Positions 40,483 to 50,300 of a DNA stretch of 64,000 nt are shown here, in pieces. A model generated the notes under the pieces. The model ran no database searches. It was not told the origin of the DNA and saw only the letters and a program-made list of their open reading frames with translations. The DNA is from Methyloterricola oryzae (GTDB lineage Bacteria; Pseudomonadota; Gammaproteobacteria; Methylococcales; Methylococcaceae), in assembly GCF_000934725.1 (NCBI RefSeq), contig NZ_JYNS01000002.1:186001-250000 (forward strand), given 5' to 3'. The position numbers and the translations under genes were made by a program. The first letter of the stretch is position 1, and each line of letters begins with the position of its first letter.

Positions 40483-42081
40483 ATGCTCTGGAAAACGTCA
40501 ATACGCATTTGGATGTATTTGCTGCTGATTGCTGGATTGGTTTTTGCTTGTTTTTATGACAGCGTAGGTTTTTTGCTGCATGAATGGGGCAGGGAAGAAT
40601 ATAGCCATGCTTTGCTTTTACCATTTATTGTTGGCTTCCTTATATGGCAGCAGAAAAGAGATCTTGCCTTGCTGCAGTTTACAGGGTCGTGGTTTGGGTG
40701 TCTGTTAACGTTAATGGGGGTGACTCTGGGCTTGATTGGGGAACTCGCTTCCTTGTATGTTTTGGTTCACTATGCGCTCGTAGTGATTATTTTGGGGTTG
40801 GCTTTAAGTATTTTCGGTCGACAGTTCTTCGCGCGAGTAGTCGTTCCACTGTGCTTTCTGTTTTTTGCAATACCGTTACCGCAATTTCTCTATAGGAGCC
40901 TTTCATCGACGTTGCAGCTGCTCTCTTCTCAGATTGGGGTTTCCTTTATAAGACTATGTGATATCAGTGTGTTTCTGGAAGGAAACGTCATTGACTTAGG
41001 GGCAATGCAGTTGCAGGTTGTTGAAGCTTGCAGCGGGCTGCGTTATCTATTTCCGTTGATGAGCCTGGCTTTTATGTGCGCCTACTTCTACAAGGTGGCG
41101 CTGTGGAAGAGGGCCCTGGTTTTTGTTTCTAGCATCCCAATTACTGTCCTGATGAATAGCTTTCGCATCGGCGTGATAGGTGTTACGGTGGAGTACTTTG
41201 GCAAGGAAGCGGCGGAAGGCTTTCTTCATGACTTTGAAGGCTGGATTGTCTTTATGGCATGTACCGGGATTCTTGTGGCTGAGATGTGGCTACTCGCGCG
41301 CTTTGGGAACGATCCTCGCCCTTTACAAGAAGTGTTTGGTTTGACATTTCCGGAGCCACTCCCGGCTGACACTCCATATCGTGACCGGACGCTACCAATT
41401 CAGTATTGGGTTGTCGGGGGGTTGCTGATTCTGTCTTTTTGCCTTTCTCTATCTCTTGAACATCGAGAGGAGGTTTCTCCAGCCCGCGTTGGTTTCAGCG
41501 AATTGCCGTTGAGGTTAGGCAATTGGATTGGGCGGCGTGAGGCTATGGAACAGCAGTATATCGATGCATTGAAGTTCGATGACTACGTCCTTGCGGATTA
41601 TGTTTATAACCCAATTGCCGGAAGCGAGTTTTCGGCGATTCCTCTGATCTCTGGTTCTAGGATGCCGGTCAATTTCTATTCGGCCTATTACTCCTCTCAG
41701 CGTAAGGGCGAGTCAATTCATTCTCCGCGCTCCTGCATCCCGGGCGGTGGTTGGCAGATCGCCTCGCACGAGGTCGTGACTGTGGATGGTGTTTCCTTGT
41801 ACGGGCAGCCGATGAAGCTTAATCGTTTGTTGATTCAGAAGGGTGAAGACCGGCAATTGGTGTATTACTGGTTCCAGCAGCGCGGGCGAGATCTGACGAA
41901 CGAGTACGTGATCAAGTGGTATTTGTTCTGGGATGCGTTGACCATGAACCGCACTGACGGCGCGCTTGTGCGCTTGACTACGCTGGCGCCGAAGGGGGAG
42001 GACATTGCGGCTGCGGATGCGCGTTTGCAGGATTTCTTGAAGGTGAGTTTGCCGGAGTTGGATAAGTATATTCCGCGTTGA
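40483..42081 (+). CDS. Exosortase fused to EpsI domain (XrtD-like)
   Basis: A 532-aa protein. The N-terminal 270 residues form the exosortase membrane core with the proposed catalytic triad Cys183 (EACSGLRYLFPL), Arg228 (NSFRIGVIG) and His249 (LHDFEGW). The C-terminal 230 residues form an EpsI domain (LRLGNWIGRREAMEQQY, SQRKGESIHSPRSCIPGGGW, LVYYWFQQRGR). This single-chain arrangement is typical of the XrtD-like group, which processes C-terminal sorting signals of secreted proteins. I see no protein in the window with a PEP-CTERM-like C-terminus, so the substrates must lie elsewhere. Confidence 0.85.
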   Translation: MLWKTSIRIWMYLLLIAGLVFACFYDSVGFLLHEWGREEYSHALLLPFIVGFLIWQQKRDLALLQFTGSWFGCLLTLMGVTLGLIGELASLYVLVHYALVVIILGLALSIFGRQFFARVVVPLCFLFFAIPLPQFLYRSLSSTLQLLSSQIGVSFIRLCDISVFLEGNVIDLGAMQLQVVEACSGLRYLFPLMSLAFMCAYFYKVALWKRALVFVSSIPITVLMNSFRIGVIGVTVEYFGKEAAEGFLHDFEGWIVFMACTGILVAEMWLLARFGNDPRPLQEVFGLTFPEPLPADTPYRDRTLPIQYWVVGGLLILSFCLSLSLEHREEVSPARVGFSELPLRLGNWIGRREAMEQQYIDALKFDDYVLADYVYNPIAGSEFSAIPLISGSRMPVNFYSAYYSSQRKGESIHSPRSCIPGGGWQIASHEVVTVDGVSLYGQPMKLNRLLIQKGEDRQLVYYWFQQRGRDLTNEYVIKWYLFWDALTMNRTDGALVRLTTLAPKGEDIAAADARLQDFLKVSLPELDKYIPR

Positions 42082-42097
42082 GTGTGATGGAGTGGAT

Positions 42098-42540
42098 GGG
42101 ATTGGCGCGGAGCGCCAAGTGCGGGTTCCCACGCAGAGCATGGGAACCAGAGGGCGTCGGGATCGGCGCGGGGCTCCAAGGGGAGGTTCCCATGCAGAGC
42201 ATGGGAACCAGAAGAGGTAGAGGGAAGGGCGCGGAGCGCCAGGGGAAGGGTTCCCACGCAGTGCATGGGAACCAGAAGAGGTAGAGGGACGGGCGCGGAG
42301 CGCCAGTGAATGGGTTCCCACGCGGAGCATGGGAACCAGAAGGGAGGCGGAGCATGGGAACCAGAAGAGGTAGGGAGGGCGCGGAGCGCCAGGTGTAGGG
42401 TTCCCACGCGGAGCATGTTAACCAGAAGGGAGGCGGAGCATGGAGACCAGAAGAGGTAGGGAGGGCGCGGAGCGCTAGGTGTAGGGTTCCCACGCGGAGC
42501 ATGGGAACCAGAAGGGAGGCGGAGCATTGGAACCATAAGG
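42098..42540. repeat. Palindromic repeat array 3
   Basis: At least seven elements with GGTTCCC(A)/(T)GGGAACC arms around ACGCRGAGCA cores, spaced by GGCGCGGAGCGCC mini-palindromes and AGAAGAGGTAGRG spacers. Two copies (near 42345 and 42435) have lost the left arm, and one has a GTTAACC arm (near 42420). Confidence 0.85.
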
Positions 42541-42641
42541 GGCAGGGGGCTTGGCCCTTGGAGGTTTTTGGCCCTCATTGCGGCGCCTTCTGAGTGATGA
42601 GGGAGGGTTATCACGCGGAACTTTAAGTCTGTCGGTCATTG

Positions 42642-44267
42642 ATGAAGTTTTATACGGTTTTTCTCACGGCCCTGTTCTTCGCCATGGTGCTCGTGTCTGG
42701 CTTGATGCGCATGGCATACAAGTTCAACTTTGTGGATGTGCCGGATGAGCGGAAGGTGCACTCTGTGGCGATTCCGCGGGTTGGCGGTATCGGTATGGTG
42801 CTGGGCAGTTTTGCCGCTGTCTGGTTGTGGATGGAAGTCACCGAGGAAGTGCGTGTGTTCCTGGGTGCTTTAGTGGTAATTGCTGGGTTCGGCTTGTGGG
42901 ATGACAGGGCCGATTTGGATTACCGGCTCAAGTTCTTTGGGCAGATTCTGGCGGTTGCGATCGTCGTGTTCGGCGGCGATGTGATGGTACATACCCTGTC
43001 GTTTGCAGGTTGCGACCCGCTGCCGGAATGGGCGGCAGCGACGCTGACGGTTTTTTACCTTTTGGGCATGACCAATGCGATGAATCTGGCGGACGGCTTG
43101 GATGGCCTGGCCAGTGGTGTGAGCCTGCTGAGCCTGGTGTGCGTCATGGCCTTGGCGTCGCTCGCGGATTCTACCGACCTCTTGCTGGTGTCTCTGGCCA
43201 TCGTCGGCGGCACCATGGGGTTTCTGCGTTATAACACCCATCCCGCTCAGGTTTTCATGGGGGATACGGGAAGTCAGTTTCTGGGCTTCAGTCTTGGCGT
43301 GTTGACGGTATGGCTGACCCAGAGAGCCAACACCGCGCTGGCTCCGGAATTGCCCTTGCTGATCGTCGGCCTGCCGGTGGTGGATACCCTCACGGTGATG
43401 ACGACGCGCATTCTGAAGCGAAGGTCTCCGTTCAAGGCCGATCGCAGCCACTTCCATCACAAGTTGCTGGATCTGGGCCTGGATCATCACGAGGCGGTCT
43501 TGGCGATCTACGCCGTGCAGACCTTGTTCGTGATTTCGGCGTATTTCATGCGTTACGAGAGTGGCGCTGCTGTTTTGGGGTTGTACGCGGGCTATTTTGT
43601 CGTTTTGGTGCTCTTTTTCCCCGTGGCCGGGCTTGCGGGATGGCATCTAGATAAAGGCGATGCTGCCAGGATTTCCCTCATTACGCGGGGTATAGAAAGC
43701 ATCCGCCGCCAGCGTTGGCTGGAACGGGCCGCCAATTGGACGGTTTCCGGGATGATCGTGGCGCTGTTTGTGGCGGGAGGCATGATCATGCGCAAGCCGA
43801 CGCTGGACATGGGCACCATGGCCTTGTTCATCATCCTGGTGGGCTTGGTCTTCCGCGCGTTTCGCTTGCCCTATTCATCCATGATGCAGCGGCTGACGAT
43901 CTATACCTGCGCCATTCTCATCGTATACAGCCTGAATTCGCATGCGCCGGACTTCATCAGCAATTTTCGCCAGATATTCAAGTTCTTCTTCATCGCCCTG
44001 GCCATAGTCATAGCTGTGGGCGTTTACAATTCCAGCAACGAGAGCTTCAAGCTGACCCCGTCAGACTTCTTGGTCATGATCGTGCTGCTGATGTCGGCGT
44101 ACCTGCCGGTGGTGCGCAAGACGCATATGGATTTTGTGGTTCTGCAGTCGGTGATTCTGCTCTACGCGGTGGAGTTCGTCCTGAGGCGGGACGGGCGTTT
44201 GCCATTGACGGTTTGGGTTTCTTCCATGGCTGGGCTGTTGGTGGTGGGCGGTCGCGCCTTGCTCTGA
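42642..44267 (+). CDS. WecA/MraY-type polyprenyl-phosphate sugar-1-phosphate transferase, extended
   Basis: This 541-aa membrane enzyme starts at ATG 42642. The first 340 residues match the WecA/Rfe family: PDERKVHSVAIPRVGGIGM, FGLWDDRADLDYRLKF (catalytic Asp pair), MTNAMNLADGLDGLASG, VFMGDTGSQFLG and KADRSHFHHKLLDLG (HxHH motif). It transfers HexNAc-1-phosphate to undecaprenyl phosphate. About 200 further residues form five or six more transmembrane helices that ordinary WecA lacks. GC-rich, in contrast to the preceding island genes. Confidence 0.88.
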   Translation: MKFYTVFLTALFFAMVLVSGLMRMAYKFNFVDVPDERKVHSVAIPRVGGIGMVLGSFAAVWLWMEVTEEVRVFLGALVVIAGFGLWDDRADLDYRLKFFGQILAVAIVVFGGDVMVHTLSFAGCDPLPEWAAATLTVFYLLGMTNAMNLADGLDGLASGVSLLSLVCVMALASLADSTDLLLVSLAIVGGTMGFLRYNTHPAQVFMGDTGSQFLGFSLGVLTVWLTQRANTALAPELPLLIVGLPVVDTLTVMTTRILKRRSPFKADRSHFHHKLLDLGLDHHEAVLAIYAVQTLFVISAYFMRYESGAAVLGLYAGYFVVLVLFFPVAGLAGWHLDKGDAARISLITRGIESIRRQRWLERAANWTVSGMIVALFVAGGMIMRKPTLDMGTMALFIILVGLVFRAFRLPYSSMMQRLTIYTCAILIVYSLNSHAPDFISNFRQIFKFFFIALAIVIAVGVYNSSNESFKLTPSDFLVMIVLLMSAYLPVVRKTHMDFVVLQSVILLYAVEFVLRRDGRLPLTVWVSSMAGLLVVGGRALL

Positions 44268-44345
44268 ATCCGGGGGCTGCCGGCACCGCTTCGAGGAACG
44301 GGGTGGATGGCGCGCGCGGAGGCGATCAGCCTTTTCGCCATTGTG

Positions 44346-44351
44346 TATAAT
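44346..44351 (+). promoter_or_regulatory. Possible -10 box upstream of ABC exporter operon
   Basis: A perfect TATAAT in otherwise GC-rich sequence, 75 bp upstream of the GTG start at 44426. No good -35 box is visible at 16-18 bp. Confidence 0.35.
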
Positions 44352-44425
44352 GCCCAGCCATCACCTGATGCAACTGCAAGGGCTCATCGCCCGCATCCCC
44401 TCAACCGGTAGACCTTCCTCTCGCT

Positions 44426-45355
44426 GTGCGCACCACACCCTCTGCCATCGTCCATGCCGAACGCCTGTGCAAGAGCTTTGGCAAGCAGCGGGTGGTGGAC
44501 GACATTTCCTTCCGGATCGAGCCGGGTGAGTTCTGCGGCATCCTCGGCCCCAACGGCGCGGGCAAGACGACCACGCTGCGCATGTTGGTGGGTAGCACGC
44601 CCTGTTCTTCCGGCACGTTGACCGTCTTAGGCCATTCCATACCTGCCCAGGCACGCGCGATGCGCGCACGTATCGGCGTGGTGCCGCAAGCGGATAATCT
44701 GGACCCGGACTTCAGCGTTGTTGAGAACCTGCGTGTCTACGGCCGCTATTTCGGGCTTGGACGCAGAGACGTGGAAGGGCGGATTCCGGAATTGCTGGCC
44801 TTCGCCGCGCTGGAAGAGAAGGCCGATTGCCGTATCAGCCAGCTTTCGGGAGGCATGCGCCGGCGGCTTTCCATTGCCAGGGCATTGATAAACCGGCCCG
44901 AGCTGCTGATTCTGGATGAACCGAGCACGGGGCTGGACCCGCAGATTCGCCAGAACATCTGGCAATTGCTGCGGCAGTTGCAGAAGGACGGCCTGACCAT
45001 CATCCTCACCACCCACTACATGGACGAAGCGGAACGGCTGTGTGGGCGCATTATCCTCATGGACCATGGCCGGATTCTGGCGGATAAGCCCCCCGAAACC
45101 CTGGTGCGGGAGCGCATCGAGCCGCATGTGCTGGAGGTGTTTGGGCCGGACCTGACAGCCTGGCAGCGCGCCAATCCCTTGAATGGTCCTATTCGCTGTG
45201 AACAGGTGGGGGAGACGGGCTTTTATTACGGAGCGGATCTCCAGGCCTTGGTGCAATCCCTGGATGGTTGGCCGTCTTTGCGCTATTCCTACCGGCCCGC
45301 CAATCTGGAAGACGTGTTTCTCAAGATGACTGGCCGCGAGCTGCGTGATGCCTGA
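44426..45355 (+). CDS. ABC transporter ATP-binding protein (NodI-like)
   Basis: A 309-aa ATPase starting at GTG 44426. It has Walker A GPNGAGKTT, signature LSGGMRRRLSIA, Walker B LLILDEPSTGLDP and the H-loop TTHYMDEAERLCGRI. The C-terminal extension of about 80 residues and the overall pattern match the NodI/DrrA branch that works with ABC-2 permeases. It overlaps the permease gene by 8 nt. Export of a glycolipid, oligosaccharide or drug-like molecule is expected; proximity to the EPS genes suggests a glycan. Confidence 0.88.
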   Translation: MRTTPSAIVHAERLCKSFGKQRVVDDISFRIEPGEFCGILGPNGAGKTTTLRMLVGSTPCSSGTLTVLGHSIPAQARAMRARIGVVPQADNLDPDFSVVENLRVYGRYFGLGRRDVEGRIPELLAFAALEEKADCRISQLSGGMRRRLSIARALINRPELLILDEPSTGLDPQIRQNIWQLLRQLQKDGLTIILTTHYMDEAERLCGRIILMDHGRILADKPPETLVRERIEPHVLEVFGPDLTAWQRANPLNGPIRCEQVGETGFYYGADLQALVQSLDGWPSLRYSYRPANLEDVFLKMTGRELRDA

Positions 45356-46112
45356 CTGGCTGAAGCGCTGGCTGGCCGTTTGGCGGCGCAATGCCCTGGT
45401 GTGGCGCAAGTCCGCCAGGACCGCCTTGCTGGGGGGCTTTGCCGAGCCGCTGTTCTATTTGTTTGCACTGGGTTACGGCTTGGGCAGTTTTGTCGGCGAG
45501 GTGCAGGGCGTGCCTTATATCGCCTTCCTCACCGCTGGCATTCTCGCCACCAGTTCCATGAACTCGGCTACGTTTGAGGGACTCTACCTGGCATATACGC
45601 GGATGGAAGTGCTGAAGACCTGGGACGGCATGCTCGCCGCGCCTCTGAGCATCTCGGACGTGGTGATGGGCGAGATACTCTGGATGAGCACCAAGAGCCT
45701 GATCAGCGCAGGCCTGATCCTGCTCGTCACCTCGGCCTTCGGTCTGGCCGCCGGTTGGGAGGCGCTGTGGGTGCTCCCGGTAGCCTGCCTGAGCGGGTTC
45801 TGCTTCGGCAGCATGGCGCTGCTGGTGACATCCTTCGCCCGCAGTTACGACTTCTTCGTGTATTACATCACCCTGGTCGTTACGCCCATGGTGCTCTTGA
45901 GCGGCGTGTTCTTCCCCGTGAATGCACTACCGGAACCCATTCGCATCGGCAGTGCCTGCCTGCCGCTTAGCCATGTGGTCGCCGTGATACGCCCCTTGGT
46001 TTCCGGGCAGTGGGAATGGTCCTTGTTGCCGCACCTTGGCGTGCCGGCAGGATTCGCCGTGATCTGCACCGCCCTCGCCATGTTCCGCCTGCGCCGGCGC
46101 TTGTTGCAGTGA
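45348..46112 (+). CDS. ABC-2 type permease (NodJ-like)
   Basis: A 254-aa membrane protein with six transmembrane helices: FAEPLFYLFALGYGLG, PYIAFLTAGILATSSMNSAT, and the ABC-2 signature LVVTPMVLLSGVFFPVNALP near the C-terminus, typical of NodJ-like permeases. The start is within the upstream ATPase gene (ATG 45348, with a GTG one codon earlier), indicating translational coupling. It forms the transporter with the preceding ATPase. Confidence 0.88.
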   Translation: MPDWLKRWLAVWRRNALVWRKSARTALLGGFAEPLFYLFALGYGLGSFVGEVQGVPYIAFLTAGILATSSMNSATFEGLYLAYTRMEVLKTWDGMLAAPLSISDVVMGEILWMSTKSLISAGLILLVTSAFGLAAGWEALWVLPVACLSGFCFGSMALLVTSFARSYDFFVYYITLVVTPMVLLSGVFFPVNALPEPIRIGSACLPLSHVVAVIRPLVSGQWEWSLLPHLGVPAGFAVICTALAMFRLRRRLLQ

Positions 46113-46124
46113 GGGTTGGTATTA

Positions 46125-46345
46125 TCTGGTTCCCACGCAGAGCGCCGACTTTTGGCTCCCACGCAGAGCATGGGAGCTAGGACATGAGCTTTCTGGTTCC
46201 AATGCTCTGCGTTGGAACCTTTGAATTGACGCTCCACGTCTAATCTTGGTTTTGTTGGCGCAGAGCGCCGGGTTATGGCTCCCACGCGGAGCATGGGAGC
46301 CAGGAGTTAGGCTTTCTGGTTCCAATGCTCTGCGTCCGCCAAGTG
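46125..46345. repeat. Palindromic repeat array 4
   Basis: Elements with GGCTCCCA/TGGGAGCC arms (near 46151 and 46279) and GGTTCCAA/TTGGAACC arms (near 46195). The last element (near 46318) is cut off after its core, shortly before the toxin-antitoxin genes. Confidence 0.8.
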
Positions 46346-46420
46346 TCTTGAGGCATCCCTTGTCCAAAAGGGATTGCCGTGAAAGATGTGGCATACTTGT
46401 GAATTGATGCCACTTTCTCG

Positions 46421-46690
46421 ATGGGTAGCGAAATGACTCTGCAAGCCGAAGTGCAAGTGGGTCCACAAGGCCGCTTGGTCATTCCCGCGCAGATGCGCAA
46501 GGCGATGAATCTGCAGCCTGGCGAGCTACTCATCGCCCGCGTGGAAAACGATAGTCTGGTGCTGGAAAAAGCGGATGCTGTTAAGCGGCGCCTGAAAGCC
46601 CGATTTTCCCATCTACCGTCTGAACTCAGCCTGGCAGAAGAACTAATTAAGGACAGGCGCGACGAAGTCGATGAGGATGCATCGACGTGA
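46421..46690 (+). CDS. AbrB/MazE-type antitoxin
   Basis: An 89-aa protein with an N-terminal swapped-hairpin AbrB/SpoVT DNA-binding domain: VQVGPQGRLVIPAQMRKAMNL, GELLIARVENDSLVLEK. The C-terminal part (LSLAEELIKDRRDEVDED) is the acidic toxin-binding tail. Its stop overlaps the GTG start of the PIN-domain gene by 4 nt. Such antitoxins usually autoregulate their operon. An internal Met at 46433 is an alternative start. Confidence 0.88.
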   Translation: MGSEMTLQAEVQVGPQGRLVIPAQMRKAMNLQPGELLIARVENDSLVLEKADAVKRRLKARFSHLPSELSLAEELIKDRRDEVDEDAST

Positions 46691-47067
46691 GCCATGTTCT
46701 GGACGCTTCTGCCTTGCTGGCCTTCCTCAAGGGCGAGCCTGGAGCAGAAGCTGTTGAAGGGATTTTGTCGGGCGCCTTGATGTCTTCGGTCAACTGGTCC
46801 GAGGTAATTCAGAAATGCTTGGCTTATGGCGTGGAGATCGAAGGCATGCGACAGGAAGTGGAAGCCTTAGGGCTATCCTTCCGGCCGTTCGACGAGGAAC
46901 AGGGCGAACTGGCCGCAGCCTTATGGCTTAAGTGCAAGGGGCTCGGGCTCTCGCTCGGTGACCGCGCTTGTCTTGCTTTGGGACTCCAATCGGGGCGGGC
47001 AGTCGTTACGGCGGATAGGGCGTGGGAGCGCGCCGATGTGGGCGTGGAGATTCGATTTGTGCGTTGA
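46687..47067 (+). CDS. PIN-domain toxin (VapC family)
   Basis: A 126-aa predicted endoribonuclease. PIN acidic residues are visible: Asp6 in VLDASALLAFL, Glu39 in VNWSEVIQK, Asp in LSLGDRACLALG and Asp in VVTADRAW. It starts at GTG within the antitoxin stop codon. The pair forms a VapBC-type module with an AbrB-type antitoxin. It is bracketed by palindromic repeat arrays on both sides. Confidence 0.88.
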   Translation: MSHVLDASALLAFLKGEPGAEAVEGILSGALMSSVNWSEVIQKCLAYGVEIEGMRQEVEALGLSFRPFDEEQGELAAALWLKCKGLGLSLGDRACLALGLQSGRAVVTADRAWERADVGVEIRFVR

Positions 47068-47071
47068 GGAC

Positions 47072-47310
47072 GCAGGGCGCCAACTTTTGGCTCCCACGCT
47101 GAGCATGGGAGCCAGGATATTAGCTTTCTGGGTTCGTTGCTCGTGTTGGAACCCTGGACTGGACGCTCCGCGTCCTTACGCTGGCGCGGAGCGCCAAGTT
47201 CGCCGCTCCCACGCGGAGCATGGGAGCGAGTACTGTCCTATGGCTCCCACGCAGAGCATGGGAGCCAGGATATAAGCTTTCTGGTTCCCACGCTCCGCGT
47301 GGGAACCTTG
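47072..47310. repeat. Palindromic repeat array 5
   Basis: Elements with GGCTCCCA/TGGGAGCC, GCTCCCA/TGGGAGC and GGTTCCCA/TGGGAACC arms around the shared core, ending near 47307. That leaves under 40 bp before the hrpA start, so the hrpA promoter must lie within or just beyond the array. Confidence 0.8.
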
Positions 47311-47347
47311 TAATGTGACGCTCTGCGTCGTCATTCTCATCCATATC

Positions 47348-50300
47348 ATGCACGATCTCCAATCCCTTGAAAAACGCCTCGCCGATTGCCTGCGCAAGGA
47401 CCAGCACCGCTTCAGGCGGAGCCTGGATCGCATGCGCGCCGACCAGAAATCCGGCAAGCAACCGGGTGGCCTGTCCGAACTGGTCAGCCGCATCGAGGAA
47501 TCCAGCGCCGCGCGAATGACGCGCCAAGCCAGTATCCCGAAGCTGGAGTATCCGATGGATCTGCCGGTCTCCGGCAAGAAGGACGATATCCTCGAAGCCA
47601 TCCTGCATAACCAGGTGGTGATCGTTTGCGGGGAAACCGGCTCCGGAAAAACCACCCAGTTGCCGAAGATCTGCCTGGAGGCGGGCAGGGGCGTTTCGGG
47701 TTACATCGGTCACACCCAGCCGCGGCGCATCGCCGCCCGCAGCGTGGCGACGCGCATCGCGGAAGAATTGGGGCAGGCCATCGGCAAGGCGGTGGGCTAC
47801 AAGGTCCGTTTCCACGACCACACCAGCCCCGACAGCCTCATCAAGCTGATGACCGACGGCATTTTGCTGGCGGAAACCCAGAACGACCGCTTTCTCGACC
47901 AGTACGACACCCTGATCATCGACGAGGCCCACGAGCGCAGCCTCAACATCGATTTCCTGCTGGGCTACATGAAGTGGCTGCTGCCGCGCCGGCCCGATTT
48001 CAAGCTCATCGTCACCTCGGCCACCATCGACCCGGAGCGCTTCTCGCGCCACTTCAACGACGCGCCCATCATTAATGTCTCGGGCCGCACCTATCCGGTG
48101 GAGGTCCGTTACCGTCCCATGCAGGTGGACGGCGATGCCGAGGACGAGACGGGGGACGAACTGCAGCGCGGCATTCTCGCGGCGGTGGACGAACTTTATC
48201 GCGACACCAAGGGCGATATCCTGATCTTCCTCATCGGTGAGCGCGACATCCGCGAGACCGCCGAATCTCTGCGCAAGCACCATCCGGCGGATTGCGAGAT
48301 CCTGCCCCTGTATTCGCGCCTGTCGGTGGCGGAGCAGGACCGGGTCTTCCGCACCCACCAGAAGCGCCGCATCGTGCTGGCCACCAACGTGGCGGAAACC
48401 TCGCTGACGGTGCCGGGCATCCGCGCGGTGATCGATGCCGGCCACGCGCGCATCAGCCGCTACAGCCATCGCAGCAAGCTGCAGCGCCTGCCCATCGAGA
48501 ATATTTCCCAGGCCAGCGCCAACCAGCGGGCCGGGCGTTGCGGCCGTATCGGCCCCGGCATCTGCATCCGGCTTTATTCGGAGGCGGATTTCTACCGGCG
48601 TACCGAGTTCACCGATCCGGAAATCCTGCGCACCAACCTGGCCGCCGTCATCCTGCAGATGAAGGCCCTGGGCCTGGGCGATCTGTCGGATTTCCCCTTC
48701 CTAGAGCGCCCGGACGAGCGCATGGTGCGCGACGGTGTCCGCACCCTGCAGGAACTCAACGCCATCGACGACAAGCGCCGGCTCACCGAGATCGGCAAGC
48801 GCCTAGCCAAGCTGCCGGTGGACCCGAGGCTGGGCCGCATCCTGCTGGCGGCATCGGATGAAAACAGCCTGACCGAGGTAGCCATCATCGTGTCGGCACT
48901 GAGCCTTCAGGACCCCCGCGAACGCCCGTCCGACAAGGCCCAGGTGGCGGATCAGAAGCACGCGCCGTTCAAGGACGAGAATTCGGATTTCCTGAGCTAT
49001 TTGAAGCTATGGCGCGCTTATCAGGAGCAGAAGAAGCACCTGTCCAACAGCAAGCTGCGGCAATGGTGCCAATCCAGTTTCCTGTCCTATCTGCGCATGC
49101 GCGAGTGGGAGGACATCCACCAACAAATCCTGCAGACCGCCAAGGGCGAGCTTACCCTGCGCTTCAACCAGGCGGAATCCGAGTACGGCGAAATTCACCG
49201 GCCCTTGCTGACCGGGTTGATGGCCAATGTAAGTTGCAAGCAGGAAGGCTCGGAGTACCTCGGCGCGCGTGGGATCAAGTGCCAGATCTGGCCCGGCTCG
49301 GCGCTGTTCAAGCCCAGGCCGAAATGGATCCTCTCGGCGGAGACGGTGGAGACCACCAAGGTCTTCGCCCGCACCGTCGCCAAGATCGAGCCGGAATGGA
49401 TCGAGCGCTGCTGCGCCCACATGGTCAAGAGCCATTATTACGAGCCTCACTGGGAGAAGAAGGCGGGCCGTGCCGCGATCTTGGAGCGGCTTACCTTGTT
49501 CAGCCTCACGGTGCTGGCAGGCCGGCGCGTGCCGCTGGAGAACATCGACCCGGTCATGGCGCGCGATCTGTTCATTCGCCACGCCCTGGTGCAGCAGGAA
49601 TACGACAGCAAGGCGCCGTTTTTCATTCATAACCGGGAATTGCTGGCCGAAGCCGACTACCTGCAGCAGAAGGGCCGGCGCGTGGACCTGGTGGCGGACG
49701 AGGAATGGATCTATCAGTTCTACGATGAGCGCATTCCGACCGAGGTGGTGAGCGGCGTCACCTTCGAGGCCTGGCGCAAAAAGGCTGAGCGCGGCAATCC
49801 GAGCCTGCTGAAGATGACCCGCGAGGACATCACCCGCAAGTCCGACGAGGCACTGCATGACCAGAACTTCCCGGACGAGTTGGCCATTGGTGACATCCGC
49901 CTGACCCTTGAATACCGCTTCGAGCCGGGCCACGAGGACGACGGCGTCACCGCCATCATTCCCATCCATCTGTTGAACCAGTTGCCGTCAGAGCCGTTTC
50001 AATGGCTGGTGCCGGGGCTCATCAAGGAAAAACTGGTGGCCTTGATCAAGAACCTGCCCAAGGCAACGCGGCGGCATTTCGTCCCGGCCCCTGATTATGC
50101 CGAGCGCGCGCTGCCGCAACTGGATTTTGGTCGGGGCAAGCTGACCGAACAGCTCAGCGCGGCCTTGCGGCGACTGGGCGGTTTCACCGTGGCGCAGCAG
50201 GAGTGGAGCGAGGAAGGCATCCCGCTGCATTTGCGCATGAACTTCGCCCTGGTGGACGAGAGCAAGGTGGTGGTGGCGCGCTCCCGAGATTTGGAGGCCC

